Of a stretch of DNA of 64,000 nucleotides, positions 11,236 through 24,000 are shown piece by piece. Numbering within the stretch: the first letter of the stretch is position 1; each line of letters starts with the position of its first letter. Source of the stretch: Costus lasius (lineage: Eukaryota; Streptophyta; Magnoliopsida; Zingiberales; Costaceae). The notes below the pieces were generated by a model. That model saw only the letters and a program-made list of their open reading frames with translations, made no database searches and was not told the DNA's origin. The DNA lies in assembly GCA_027563935.2 (NCBI GenBank), contig CM050449.1, positions 82,553,178 through 82,617,177 of the forward strand, read 5' to 3'. The translations under genes were made by a program, and so were the position numbers.

Positions 11236-12887
11236 TGTAAGTGGTGAAACCTAGGTCATAGGCGCATATAAAATTTTCATAGGCAGCGGAAATTTTAGGT
11301 TTCATGATCGTATGGCTTAATCATATGATCAACATTAAAACTTGCTTAAAACAAGTGAAGATGTTACCATGGCCATGAGTGGCGGCTTGGAAGAAGATAG
11401 AGGGCGAGTGGCTCTCCTCCAAAGAAGTCGCACACAAGGTGATGGAACTTGCTTCCTTGCGCGTCCCTTGTGCTAGCAAAAACGCCAAGGTATCCTGATC
11501 GTGTATGAGGAGATGTGTTCACCCCTTTGGCTGGCGAAACTTCTTCCCTTTCGTGGAGGTAAGACACGCACGAGAGGAAGGGGGCGAGAGAGAGCGTCTC
11601 AACCTTCGAAACCGTGGGGGGTTTCCAAAAGGAATCATGCCTTCCAAATATAGTAAGTGTTTTACTCTTACTTTAACTCCCACGTAACCATCGAAACTCA
11701 TCTCTCAATCGAACCATACGTTCACCAAAGTGAACCAGTTCTATTCCATTTGGTTCAAAGACCAAATCAAACCAAGCCATGGTCTAGATCTCATATGAAC
11801 CAGATGGCTCAAGATCTAACCACACATCTCTTGATGCTCTTGATCTCATCGATCAAGCATCAATTCTCCCGATCGAAGCTTACCGATCACTAGCCCTAAT
11901 CAATCAAACATGATCAGACCAGATCTCACTTCCAATCAGAGTTTAAACTCCTTTAAACTGAACCAAAACCATTCAGTCCACACGATCTGACATAAGTAAG
12001 CCATATCATCAAATTGTGCGACCCTAAGGGTTTCCTTCAATGTCGGTAACGATAACTTACGTTATCACGATCAGAGAGGGGTATCTAGCAACACATCACT
12101 GTCTCCCGATATGAAGGAAATAGTCTTCCAAGACTACACCCAAACCATAGCACAAGTGTGAATCCAATTCACTTGACATACATGTTTCCTTTGCCACTGG
12201 ATGTTCTCATTGGACAAGCGTGTCAAGCCTGTAATTCCAATATGATGAAAATGATTAGATCAGATGAACATAGTCATCTGGGTATGGCCATACACTTTCT
12301 CAATCATCTCATCCAGGGGGCCCCTTTAGAACATCACACTCCAACAAGGAGAGGCAATCCTATATCTATCACTAGTGTCCTAACATGACTCATGCTCATT
12401 ATCCAAGATAATCTATAACCATTATATTTCAAATGATATTGAATTACCTCAAGACAATGCCAATCATCATTTAGAAACACAAGCGATCTCAAGTCAGAGG
12501 AAATATGTCACTTGCTTGCATATAAGGATTATTCACATTGTGACAAACAATTGAATATCCTAAGTAGGGTCTGTCCAGTACATCCAATGCACCTATGAGT
12601 CTATATCTTATTCCATGCTCGAAGCATCCTATAAGATTAGAACACATATTAGTCTCAATCATATCAAGGCTGTCTCATGTTCACCAAGATATCTCGACTA
12701 AGGACAATACTAATGTCAGCCAAGCTGAACACCATTGAGACATTATTCAGAACTATACATAACAGCAGCAGATAATGTAACAACCTGAATAACAACCATT
12801 GCCTTTATAAACTTATACATAGTTTATACATGATACTGAAATCATCCCAAAGGCCTCAAACATTAGCCATAAGGGCATACCCCAACA
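11236..12887 (-). repeat. Element A 5' LTR
   Basis: 1,652 bp, the direct partner of 2117-3768. The outer end is followed by target duplication AAATC (12888-12892). It contains the palindrome GTATGGCCATAC at 12282-12293. It should carry the promoter, but I do not see an unambiguous TATA box; ACTATATTTGG on the sense strand near 11645 is the best candidate. Confidence 0.93.
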
Positions 12888-12925
12888 AAATCATTGTCAC
12901 CACACACCTCCTAAAGATAAGTGGG

Positions 12926-12956
12926 TGTGTCCCACGAGGGTGGGAAACAGTTCACA
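12926..12956 (-). promoter_or_regulatory. Leader hairpin 3 of element E
   Basis: Sense strand: outer stem TGTG/CACA, 7-nt 5' bulge AACTGTT, inner stem TCCCAC/GTGGGA with loop CCTC. The same structure occurs in C, G and H. It is separated from hairpins 1 and 2 by the insertion of A. Confidence 0.6.
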
Positions 12957-13697
12957 ACACCACCAATCGATAGTTTGATAAGGGCTACACGTTAGAAGGC
13001 TATCGACTTGATATTGTATTAAGAGTTTTTTGCATGTTTATTTTATTCCTTTTCTAGCATGCAGTTTTCCTATGGTTATGGCAGCAAAAGGAAAAACATC
13101 ACAGTCATGCTATGGACAGAATAATAAACCATCACAGGCAGGCTAGTTTGGTCCATATGGTCATAGCCCTTTTCATACACATAACTTGTCACGAGCCATG
13201 TGACATGTTATCATGCATCCAAGAGTTGCGAGTCCCTGAAGCAAATCAGCCCATGCCAGAAGCCGAAAGCAAGTGTCCTTCCTTCAGCCTCAAGTCCATC
13301 ATCACGCTTCCAAAGCTGGCGCCACTACTGACTTTAGTTGAAGAAGACTCCTTGTTGTTAAGATGAAGCCTTAACCTATCTTCTAATTCCACATCTATTC
13401 TAAAACAAGATGAAAAATCTTTACATCAAGATAGGGAGAGAACCACACGCAGGTGGAAAGAGATTTTACAAGCATTCATCACAAGTGGAAACATGCTTCC
13501 ACATCACAACACAGGAGGGCACTCGCTATGACCATATCAGCCCAATCAAGTGGCACATGTAAAATTTGAAAAAGCTGGGAGAAATCAAATTTTAGCCCCT
13601 TATGCGCCATCATCATCCAAAGCACTCTCTTAACCAATTTTATGCTAAAATGTAGATCAAGTTCCATGATGATTTCATAGACCCTATCGGCTGACAG

Positions 13698-13758
13698 TTT
13701 TGTCAGATCAAGAGACCCGGCCAGTCCGAAGACACAATGCCCGTCCTACTTGACAAAA
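13698..13758 (-). promoter_or_regulatory. Post-primer-site stem-loop of element E
   Basis: Inverted repeat TTTTGTCA / TGACAAAA (8 bp) encloses a hairpin GTC-UUCG-GAC on the sense strand (13724-13733). C and H have the same structure with a 10-bp outer stem. It lies about 190 bases downstream of the primer site in the sense direction. Confidence 0.5.
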
Positions 13759-13934
13759 CCTACGTGCGCCTTTGGTCTTAAATCAATCATGAACACAATC
13801 AAATTTTGGCCATAAAATTGAGAAGAGAAGATTGGATGAAAAACGCTTTCTAAGTGAAACGCGCATGGATAGAAGAAAAATTTTTCAAAAATTTTTCACA
13901 CAAGCAAACATACACCTTGTGTTTCTCGCAACTT

Positions 13935-13946
13935 GCTCTGATACCA
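13935..13946 (-). promoter_or_regulatory. Primer-binding site of element E
   Basis: Sense strand TGGTATCAGAGC, one base from the LTR at 13948. Its presence on the left of this LTR, with the polypurine tract of C on the right, shows that the LTR is shared by two internal regions. Confidence 0.9.
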
Positions 13947-13947
13947 C

Positions 13948-15899
13948 TGTTGGGAAACCCCAGGGACATTTTTCAATTTTTCAGAGTTATAAGCATACAT
14001 ACATACATTGCACAGCAGAAGAATGTCCCCGAAACAGGTCGGTCCCAAAAACCTAGTGAAGATCGCAAGTAAGAGAGTCGACACGATGAGTTAGGAAATA
14101 CCTTAAGAGCGGTTTGGAGTGATGCCGATGCAACCGCCCAAGTGTGCGCCCTCTGCAGTCTCACACACACGGATCTCTTGAGTCCTCTTCTTCCACACCC
14201 GGTGCTAGCCTCGGGAAGAAGATCCAAGCCTTAGGGAGATGCTCCAATCACCTTGCGCCACCACCAAGGAGGGATGTGCCAAGGAGGATGAAGAGGAGAG
14301 GAAACCATCAAGAGCTTTCTTCACTTGCGCCAAGAAGAAGAAAGGAAGAAGACTTGCGGCCACTTGATGGAAGAGGAAGAGGTTGCGCCACCTTTGTTCC
14401 TTGCTCTCGCCCCTCTTGATGTGTTCATGCCTCCAAGGATTGTAACACTTGAGAGGGGGTGGCTAGGACTCAATAAATAGAGCAAGGGGCGGTTAGGGCA
14501 ATGGCTAGGATCATGACAAGTGTAGGGCTAGGATGAGGAGGTTTGAGGTAAGGAAAGTCTCCAAGACTTTACCATAAACTCCATTCAACCTATCCATAAT
14601 TGCCCAAGCACCATATCAGCCCAAGACATGCCTTAAAGGCATTCATACCATCAAGGGAGAATGGCTAGGCGCCAATTGCTTCCTTAATGAAGCAATTTTG
14701 CCACCCAAACCCCATTATGCCCCTTAGGCGCCAATGAGGTTGGGCTTCTCCCCATTATACCCTTTTAGCCTCTTATCTCTTCATGTGAACTAGTTATTGG
14801 GCCTCATTGGATAATGAGTTAGCCCAAACTCCATTACATGGGTTGATTAAGCACTTGGATCCAATCCAATGCAACCCTAATCCACATGTGACCAATCATG
14901 GTCAAATACGTGTCAACCTGTCAAAAATGAAGTTTGGCTCCAATAACTATCATCCATCTCATCAGGCCCATTGGCGCTGATGAAATCTCCCTATTAGATC
15001 TGAGTTATCCAATAACTCCATCATAAGGCTTTCCGATCAATACGAGAACTCAAGTATCAAGGTGTGCGACCCTGTAGGTTCCTCTGACGCCAGCAGTGCT
15101 GACCAAAGGTCACCACAAGCAGTGAGTGGCACCTAGCAGTGCATCGCTGCTACCCAGGTCATTGGAATGGATATTGACATCGACATCCCCATCATCGCAA
15201 CTAGGTACAAATGCATTACAGTCTCTTTGCCGAACTGATATCCGATTGGACAAGTGTGTCACCACTTGTTTTCATCCAATCACATGGCTATGACTAAATC
15301 AGGTTCTCACCTGGGTATGGCCATACACTTTCAGTCATAGAAACATAGAGGAGCTCCATGGATATCAAGCTTCCCCAAGGAAGGGGCAAATCCTTTGTCT
15401 GTCCATTGACCTTCTCATATGGGTCGTGACATGCTCAATGACAACCGTTATGACCTCCCAACTACGGCGAGGTGTTAGGTTGTATCAAAGCAAATCCCTA
15501 ACCATATAGAATGGCCAATGACATCAAGTCAAGGGATCAATACATCTCCTATTACTTGTGAGGATAACTCATGACACCAAGTCATAGCCTCACAGCGGGT
15601 CTATCTAGTATATTCTCCAATGATATACCCATGTGTCTGCGTTAGCACCACGTGCCTAACCAGCCCACATACTAGTCTCACAAGTACCAGATCTATCCCA
15701 TATCCACTCAAGTACATTGACTAGGGACAATAATTTGAGCATGGATCCAATCTGTCTCTAGAGACATTATATTGTAAGTACATAAACGCAGATGTAAACA
15801 AACATAGATAATGACAATGCCAGAATGATATATATAAATATCAATGTTAAGTAGTACATAAGTGGACCAAAACTAGGTCCTAGGGCATATACACTAACA
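13948..15899 (-). repeat. Shared Fam2 LTR: 5' LTR of E and 3' LTR of C
   Basis: 1,952 bp with TG...CA ends. On the plus strand it starts TGTTGGGAAACCCC and ends ACACTAACA. It has the same length as 29784-31735; by eye the two differ at roughly 2 percent of positions. A sense-strand TATTTATT near 14472-14479 lies where H has its TATA box. It contains the palindrome GTATGGCCATAC at 15315-15326. Confidence 0.92.
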
Positions 15900-15909
15900 A
15901 TCTCTGACT
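15900..15909 (-). promoter_or_regulatory. Polypurine tract of element C, altered
   Basis: Sense strand reads GTCAGAGAT where A, B, G and H have GTGGGAGAT. Two changes interrupt the purine run directly beside the LTR, which may weaken plus-strand priming. Confidence 0.65.
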
Positions 15910-15920
15910 TGCACTAAGAC

Positions 15921-18900
15921 CTAGAGGTGGAGGAATCTCAACCCCATATCTCAAGCATGACCATCATGCTTCTGCTACGCCAAAGCTTTGGTTAGTGGAT
16001 CTGCTAGATTGTTCTCAGTATCAACTCTGCTAATCTTAACATCACCTCTGTCTATAATCTCTCTGATCAGGTGAAATCTCCTGAGTATGTGTTTGGATCT
16101 TTGATGAGACCGTAGTTCCTTGGCTTGTGCAATTGCTCCATTGTTGTCACAGTAGAGTTCAATGGGATCCATTGCACTAGGGACCACCTGAAGATCACAT
16201 AAGAACTTCTTTATCCAAACAGCTTCCTTGGCTGCCTCAGAAGCGGCCACATACTCAGCCTCGGTTGTAGAATCTGCTATGGTGGATTGCTTGAAGCTTT
16301 TCCAGCATATAGCGCCTCCATTCATCTTGAACACATAGCCGGCCTACGATCTAAAGTCGTCAGGGTTAGACTGGAATGATGCATCAGTGTAGCCCTGCAT
16401 ACTAAGCTCTTCCTGTCCCCCATAGACCAAGAACAGATCCTTAGTTCTTCTCAGATACTTTAGGATGTTCTTTACAGCCACCCTGTGCTGCAGACCTGGA
16501 TTGGATTGGTATCGGCTGGTTATGCTTACAGCATATGCCACATCTGGTCTAGTACACAACATTGCATACATGATCGATCCAACTGCCGAAGCATAAGGAA
16601 TTCGACTCATGTCATCCCTCTCAGCCTGTGTTGTAGGACACTGGCTCTTTGAGAGAGTAAGGTCATGTCTCACTAGAAGGTATCCTTTCTTGGATTGCTC
16701 CAAGTTGAACCTCTCCAGGACCTTATCAATGTAGGTACTTTGACTAAGAGCCAGGAGCCTCTTGGATCTATCCCGATAGATCCTTACGCCTAGAATATAG
16801 GCGGCCGCCTCATCATAGGTTCTGGGTTCATCCTCAATGATGAAGATCCCATCGTGTTGGGTCGGTAGCGACCCATACCTTTCAGGTGCACGACGAATTC
16901 TCCCAGACCTACGCGGGGCCTGTGTCTGAGCCTCAGGTTGCCTAGCAATCGGTGCAGGTGACTCAGATTCCATCTCTTTGTCTTGTGGTTGCACTTGGAC
17001 CTCATCCAAGTCAAACTTCCTCCCACTAACTTCTTTCATGAGAAATTCTTTCTCTAGAAAGACAGCTCCCCGAGCAACAAAAACTTTGTTCTCGGTTGGG
17101 ATATAGAAGTAGTATCCTTTAGTTTCCTTAGGATTCCCCACAAACACGCATTTATCAGATCTAGGTTCTAGCTTGCTAGAATCCTGACGTTTGACATAAG
17201 CCTCACATCCCCAGATCTTGATAAAACTGAGATTAGGGCGTCTCCCACTCTACACTTCGTATGGTATTTTGGAGACACTCTTAGATGGAACGTTATTCAG
17301 TATTAGAGAAGCTGTCTCTAGTGCATGCCCCCAGAATGAGGGTGGTAGAGTTGCATGACTCATCATAGATCGAACCATGTCCAACAAAGTTTGATTTCTC
17401 CTTTCAGACACACCATTCCAGTGTTCCAGGAGGAGTGAGTTGGGATATGATCTCATACTCTCTCAGATAGTCAAAGAACTCACCGCTCAGGTACTCTCCA
17501 CCACGATCTGATTAAAGAGCCTTGATGGATCTACCAAGTTGGTTCTCTACTTCATGTCTAAACTCCTTAAATTTCTCAAAGGATTCAGACTTATGTCTCA
17601 TTAGATAAACATAATCATACCTACTGAAGTCATCAGTAAAGGAGATGAAGTAGTTGTACCCTCCTCTGGCTTGTTTATTGAAAGGCCCACACACATCAGT
17701 ATGTATGAATCCAATAAACCTCCTGCCCTCTCACCAACCTTGGTGAAGGGCGATTTTGTCATTTTTCCTAATAAGCAAGGCTCACAAGTATCAAATTCCT
17801 CCAAGGAACTTGAATCTAACAACCCATTCGCATGGAGTTGTTGGATGCAATTCTTGTTTATGTGGGCTAATCGACAATGCCATAGGAAAGCACCAACTGA
17901 ACCACTCAGTTTGGTCCTTTTTATTACTTATGTTACAAATAGAACTTTCCATATCCAAGATATATAGACCATTGCACAAAGTACCCTTCCCATAGAACAT
18001 ATTTGCAAATGAAAAAGAACAAGAGTTCTTATTTATTTCAAACTTAAATCCATTCTTTACTAAGCAAGGAATGGATACAATGTTCTTAGTAAGTGAAGGT
18101 ACATAATAGCAATTATCTAGTTCTAACTGAAGTCCAGAAGGCAGGGAGAGAGTCAAAACGCCTACAGCAATAGCAGCAACCTGTGCCCCGTTCCCAACCC
18201 GTAGGTCAATCTCTCCAGGCCGCACCGATCTACTTTTCTTGAGCCCCTGCATATTTGTACAAATATGAGCCCCACATGCGGTATCCAATACCCATGACAT
18301 AGAAGTAGAAAGATTGACTTATGTAACATAAATACCTGAGCTAGAAGTTAAGGCCAAGCCTTTCTTCTCCTCATTCTGAAGCTGCTTGCAGTCCCTTCTC
18401 CAGTGACCCTGCTCGCCACAGTGGAAACACCTCTGGTCCTTTGACTTCTTCGCCTTTTTCTTCAGTGCCTTGGTAGGACCTTTGGCACTGCCCTTAGAAC
18501 GTGCCTTACCCTTATTCTTTATCTTCTTGATCATAGGGACCAAAAGAACAGAATTAAGTTTGGTCTTACCCATCTCACGCTCGGATGTTTGGAGCATATT
18601 CAACAATTCCTCCCGAGTGCACTCAATCCGATTCATGTTGAAATTTATAATAAACAGACTGAAACTAGGGGGCAAGGAATGCAGAATAAGATCCACAACT
18701 AGCTCGTTGTCTATGGCATGTCCCAGTCTCCTGAGATGATCCACATTCCCAATGAGTTTGAGAACATGGGGTCTCACTGGTGCACCCTCAGACAACTTAC
18801 ACCGAAAGACTGCTTTGGCGGTGTCAAATATCTCAGTTCTAGCCTGAGCCTCGAACATCTGTTTCAGATGAGTGATCATCTGAATAGCGTTCTGCTCCTC

Positions 18901-19170
18901 ATATTGCACCTGCAGTTCAGGTGCCATACTGGCTAGCATAAGACATGCAACCTCCAAAGAGTCATCTTGATGCTTTCTATAAGCATCTCTGTCCGCCGCT
19001 CGGGCATTAGGCGGAGGAGCCACAAGAAGAGCCTGTTCAAGGACATATAGCTTCTTCTCGAGCTTGAAGAGTATCCTCAAGTTCCGATGCCAGTCCATAA
19101 AGTTGGTTTCAACCAACTTATCCTTATTAAGGAGTGATCGCAGTGATAATCCGCTAGTGTTTGTAGCCAT
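15921..19170 (-). pseudogene. Element C gag-pol, with 669-bp in-frame deletion of the RT core
   Basis: Gag starts at ATG 19170 (MATNTSGLSLRSLL), then CCHC knuckle CFHCGEQGHWRRDC, protease (LDTAC), integrase, remnant RT and RNase H (TTEAEYVAASEAAKEAVW). Breaks seen: TAA after GIYVT near 18316 before the protease; a 1-nt insertion near 17920; a 1-nt deletion near 17705; TAA at the integrase RSD motif near 17513; a 5-nt deletion near 17427; and near the end TAG for Gln plus TGA. Around 16800 the acidic linker (RTYDEA) joins directly to AAYILGV, removing about 223 codons including QMDVKTAF and YVDD. The ends of the deletion share GAGGC, suggesting microhomology repair. Confidence 0.9.
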
Positions 19171-19343
19171 TGTTTCTATAACACCTAAGAAAAACATATT
19201 AGTACTACTTCGAATCATTTAAACTGGACTTGTTTTAAATGATTACTGCTCCCACTATTTAAATTTGAATTGACAACCCACAAAGTCAATCGAGAAGTTT
19301 AAGACTTCCTAGTGAGATGGGATCCTTATTCCACATGAGGCTT
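19171..19343 (-). other. Element C leader, gag-proximal end
   Basis: Short untranslated stretch from the gag start to the insertion of B. It matches H 52620-52775 and G 62100-62265. The last five bases, GGCTT (19339-19343), are the left target duplication of B. Confidence 0.8.
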
Positions 19344-21008
19344 TGTTGGGGTATGCCCTTAAGGCTAATGTTTGAGGCCTATGGGAATGTATCTGTATCA
19401 TGTAATAAACTGTTATGTTTATAAAGGCATGGTTGTTATTCAGTTAGTTACATTGTCTGCTGCAATATATGTTCTTCTGAATAATGTCTCAAAGCTGTTC
19501 AGCTAGGCTGACATGCAGTTAAGTCCTTAGTCGAGATATCTTGGTGAACATGAGACAGCCTTGATATGATTGAGACTAATATGTGTTCTAATCTTATAGG
19601 ATGCTTCGAGCATGGAATAAGATGTAGACTCATGGGTACATGGGATGTACTGGACAGACCCTACTAGGATGTTCAATTGTTTGTCGCAATGTGAATATTC
19701 CTTGAGTATGACAAGTGGCACATTTCCTCTGACTTGAGATCACTTGTGTTTTCTAAATGATGATTGTCATTGTTTTGAGGTAGTTCAATATCATTTGAAA
19801 CATAATGATTATAGACTATCTTGGATGGTGAGCTTGAGTCAGGTTAGGGCACTAGTGATAGACATAGGATTGCCGTCTCCTTGTTTAAGGAGTGTGATGT
19901 TCTAAAGGGGCCCCCTGGATGAGATGATTGAGAAAAGAGTATGGCCATACCCAGGTGACTATGTTCATCTGATCTAATCATGCTCATCATATTGGAGTTA
20001 CAAGCTTGACAGGCTTGTCCAATAAGAACATCAAGTGGCAAAGGAATTATGCATGCCTTGTGAAGTTGATTCACACTTGTGCTGTTTTTGGGTGTAGTCT
20101 TGGAAGACTCTTTCCTTTATATCGGGAGACAGTGATGTGTTGCTAGATACCCCTCACTGATCGTGATAATGTGAGTTATCGTTACCGACATTTAAAGGAA
20201 ACCCTCAGGGTCGCACAATTTGATGATATGGCTTACTTAAGTCAGATCGTATGGACTGAATTGTTCGGATTCAGTTTAAAGGGATTTAATCTCTGATTGT
20301 AAATGAGATCTGGTCTGATCATGTTTGATTGATTAGGGCTTGAGATCGGTAAGCTTCGATCGAGAGAATGAATGCTAGATCGGTCAGATCAGAAGCATTA
20401 AGAGATCAACGGTCAGATCAAGAACCTTGTGGTTTAATTATGATTTGGACTGGTTGCTTGGCTTGATTAGTTCTTAAACCGAACCAATGTGAACCGGCTC
20501 ATGAAATGAGCGCATGGTTCAAGGCTTGGCGAGTTGTTCACTTGGCGTGAACATTGGAGCGAATGTGGTGGCTATTTTTAGTAACCATGATCTCCACTTG
20601 GAGATAACGCTCACGTTCGAATAGTGCTTACTACTCTCGCCTCTCAAGCGACCTCTCTTCTTGACGCTTTCGTGTGTGGCGACGTCTTGAAGGTTGAGGA
20701 GGATTCGGCCAAGAAGTTCATCATCCCTTTCCATTCGATCAAGGACACTTTGTAGCCTTGCTAGCACAAGGAGCGACAAAGAGTTTGCCATCATCCTCTT
20801 GTGTGCGAGACTTTGGAGAAGTGGCATTTGCGATTTTTCTTCCAAGGCGCCATCTAGAAATGGCTATGGTATGAATCGTTTTATTCATGCTGATTTTATA
20901 AGCTAATCATAATGCATGCAAAGATCATTGAAACCCTTTTTCCGCTGCATCTATATCTCCATATGCGCCTATAGGGTTTTACCTCCCCTTATTCTAGGGG
21001 ATCTTTCA
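19344..21008 (+). repeat. Element B 3' LTR, inverted relative to the element
   Basis: Runs TGTTGGGGTATGCC... to ...GGGGATCTTTCA on the plus strand, directly abutting the polypurine tract. A normal 3' LTR of a minus-strand element would read TGAAAGATC...CCCCAACA here. The flip has exact LTR ends. The short frames at 19527-19721, 19844-20074 and 20519-20845 have identical copies in the other LTR on the opposite strand, which confirms the inversion. The palindrome GTATGGCCATAC is at 19939-19950. Confidence 0.92.
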
Positions 21009-21018
21009 ATCTCCCACT
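21009..21018 (-). promoter_or_regulatory. Polypurine tract of element B
   Basis: Sense strand GTGGGAGAT, intact. It abuts the U5 end of the inverted LTR instead of the U3 end. Confidence 0.8.
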
Positions 21019-21028
21019 TGCACTTAAT

Positions 21029-24000
21029 CTAATGGTTGAGAAATCTCAAACCCATATTATTACAGTGCTTCTCATGCTTCTGCTGCGCCAGAGGCTTAGT
21101 AAGCGGGTCAGCCAGATTGTCATCTGTATGAACCTTGCAGACTTTGATCTCGCCACGATCAATGATCTCCCTGATCAAATGAAACCGTCTCTGTATGTGC
21201 TTGGACTTCTGGTGCGACCGTGGTTCCTTTGCTTGTGCGATTGCTCCAGTGTTATCACAGAAGATAACCAAAGGATCTGCACTCGAAGGAACAACACCAA
21301 GTTCTCTCACGAACTTACGAATCCAAACTGCCTCCTTGGATGCTTCCGAGGCTGCAACATACTCGGCTTCTGTTGTGGAATCAGCAACAGTTGACTGTTT
21401 GAAACTCTTCCACACCACTGCACCTCCATTCAAGCTAAAAACATAGCCTGATTGCGATCGGAAATCATCCTGGTCCGACTGGAACGAAGCGTCAGTATAT
21501 CCCTCTATACTGAGTTCTTCCTGACCACCATAAATCAAGAACATATCTTTGGTCCTCCGCAGATATTTTAAAATGTTCTTGACTGCAATCCAGTGCGCCA
21601 TACCTGGATTACTTTGGAAACGACTGGTCACGCTTAACCCGTAAGCAACGTCTGGGCGAGTACACAACATCGCATACATAATGGATCCAATAGCCGAAGC
21701 ATAAGGCGTATTGTCCATTTCATCTTTCTCAGTCTGTGTTTGTGGACACTGACTCTTCGAAAGATTCAGACCATGTCTGACTGGAAGATATCCTCGTTTA
21801 GAATTCTCTAAATGAAATCTCTCCAGGACCTTATCGATGTAAGTACTCTGGCACAACCCGAGAAGCCTCTTAGATCTATCCCTGTAGATCTTCACACCTA
21901 ATACATAGGCTGCTTCTCCTAAATCTTTCATCTGGAAACATTTCCTCAGCCATGCCTTCACAGCATGCATTTCAGGAATGTCATTTCCAATGATCAAGAT
22001 GTCATCGACGTAGAGGACTAGGAAAGTAATCACGCTCCCACTAAACCTCTTATATACACACGGGTCATCCTCGTTCTTGATGAAACCAAATTCAGTAACT
22101 GATTCATCAAAACGAATATTCCAGCTTCTAGATGCTTGCTTAAGTCCATAAATGGACTTCTTTAACTTGCATATCTTATGACGATCTGCTGGATTAGTGA
22201 AACCTTCTGGTTGTGTCATGTACACATCCTCATCCAGATTTCCATTCAGGAAAGCTGTTTTCACATCCATCTGCCAGATCTCATAATCATAATATGCAGC
22301 TATCGCGAAAAGAATCCGAATAGACTTAAACATGGCTACAGGTGAGAAAGTTTCATCATAATCTATCCCGTAGATTTGTTTGAAACCTTTCGCAACTAGC
22401 CTGCCTTTATAGGTAACTACGTTACCATCCATGTCAATCTTCTTCTTGAAGATCCATTTACAGCCTATAGGGATAACTCCCGGAGGCGGATCAACCAAAT
22501 CCCAAACTTGGTTATCTGACATGGAGTCCATCTCGGCGCGCATAGCTTCAAGCCATCTCGCTGACTCCGGTCCACTGACCGCTTCCGCATAAGTGAGGGG
22601 TTCATCATGATCAATGATGTAGACTCCGTCATAACGCTCAGGTTGTCGACGGATCCTTCCCGATCTTCGCGGTTCCCGTGATATCTGAGCCTCAGGTTGT
22701 TCAATAACCTGTTCTACCGGCTCAGGCTCATCCAATTCTGCTTGAGCACTTTGTCCTACCTCTGGATTCTCATCCAGCTTTATTTCTCTCCCACTGGCCT
22801 CTTGCAGAAGAAACTCCTTCTCAAGAAATATGGCCGTCCGAGCAACAAAAACCTTGTTCTCTTTGGGATCGTAGAAATAATAACCCTTAGTTTCCTTAGG
22901 GTAACCGACAAAGATACATTTGTCAGATCTGCTCTCTAGTTTCCCAGAGGCGAGCTTTTTGACATAAGCCTCGCAGCCCCAGATCCTGATAAATGTCAAG
23001 CTTGGCTGTTTCCCATACCATAACTCATATGGCGTCTTTGAAACTGCCTTGGATGGCACTCGGTTTAGTACCTTTGCAGCTGTTTCCAGTGCAAAACCCC
23101 AAAAGGAGTTGGGTAAAGAAGCCTGACTCATCATAGAACGAACCATATCAAGTAACGTTCTATTTCTCCTCTCGGACACACCATTCCATTGCGGTGTTCC
23201 TGGCGGAGTGAGCTGTGAGATAATCCCACACTCCTTTAGATAGTCAGTAAACGCATGACTTAGGTATTCACCACCTCGATCTGAGCGAAGTGCCTTGATA
23301 TTTCGGCCTAGCTGATTCTGTACTTCATTCTTGACCTATTTGAACTTGTCAAAAGATTCACTCTTATGTCTCATCAGATAGACATAGCCATACCTACTGA
23401 AATCATCAGTAAAGGTAATGAAGTACTGATAGCCACCTCTGGCATGTTTACTAAATGGCCCACACACATCACTGTGTATAAGGTCAAGTAAACCTGAAGC
23501 CCTTTGACCTTTGTGAGGAAAAGGTGACTTCGTCATTTTACCCATTAAACAAGCCTTGCATGTATCAATCTCCTCACAGGAGAATGATCCCAGCAGTCCA
23601 TTATCATGCAACCGCTTAATGCGTTTCTCGTTAATATGGCCTAAACGACTATGCCATAGCAAGGTGCTGTCATCAGCATACTTGGCTTTCTTATTATCAA
23701 TATTTTGTATCGAACTTTCCATGTCCAACACGAATAACCCATTGTTAATTGAACCAGTTGCATAAACAATATTATCAAAAGATAAAATACACTTTGAAAT
23801 ATTGCATTCAAAGGAAAATCCCTTCCTGACAAGAGCAGGAATGGAGATAATATTTTTAGTAATACTGGGAACAAAATAACAATTGTTTAGTTCCAATACA
23901 ATTCCAGATGGTAAAGAAATGAAGTAGTCTCCTACAGCAACAGCAGTAACCCGTGCCCCGTTTCCAACTCGTAGGTCCACCTCATGCTGTCCCACCTGTC

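Larger units (their letters stand above)
2117..12887 (-). mobile_element. Element A: complete but broken Fam1 Ty1/copia retrotransposon
   Basis: Two direct 1,652-bp LTRs (2117-3768 and 11236-12887) flank a polypurine tract, a minus-strand gag-pol, a leader and a primer-binding site for initiator-Met tRNA. It is bounded by the 5-bp duplication AAATC. By eye the LTRs differ at about 15 positions (near 1 percent), so the insertion is fairly young. It is inactivated three ways: loss of the gag start and a stop at codon 6, solo LTR S1 inside pol, and loss of the normal pol stop. It lies in the leader of E. Domain order PR-IN-RT-RH fixes the copia superfamily. Confidence 0.93.
12888..13934 (-). other. 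Element E leader, LTR-proximal part
   Basis: Continues the E leader beyond A. It holds hairpin 3 (12926-12956), a conserved block near 12985-13010 whose sense strand reads like AGCCTTCTAACGTGTAGCC in the other copies, and the post-primer-site stem-loop (13698-13758). The frame at 13112-13366 is not conserved in the leaders of C, G or H. No gene is seen. Confidence 0.7.
1..15899 (-). mobile_element. Element E: decayed Fam2 Ty1/copia retrotransposon, left end outside the window
   Basis: Remnant of a minus-strand copia element. Its internal region covers 1-2116 and 12888-13947, split by element A. The 5' LTR is the copy at 13948-15899, which also serves as the 3' LTR of element C. Seen directly: pol-like remnants at 1-1049, a gag-like frame at 1050-1667, leader sequence with the same blocks as C, G and H, and a primer-binding site abutting the LTR. 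The 3' part of pol and the 3' LTR lie left of the window. Coding parts are far more diverged than in the other copia copies, so E is old or belongs to another subfamily. Confidence 0.75.

Noticed and set aside
13948..15899. C as a simple insertion next to E
   Set aside because: There is no second LTR or duplication between the E primer site and the C polypurine tract; one shared LTR is the simpler reading.
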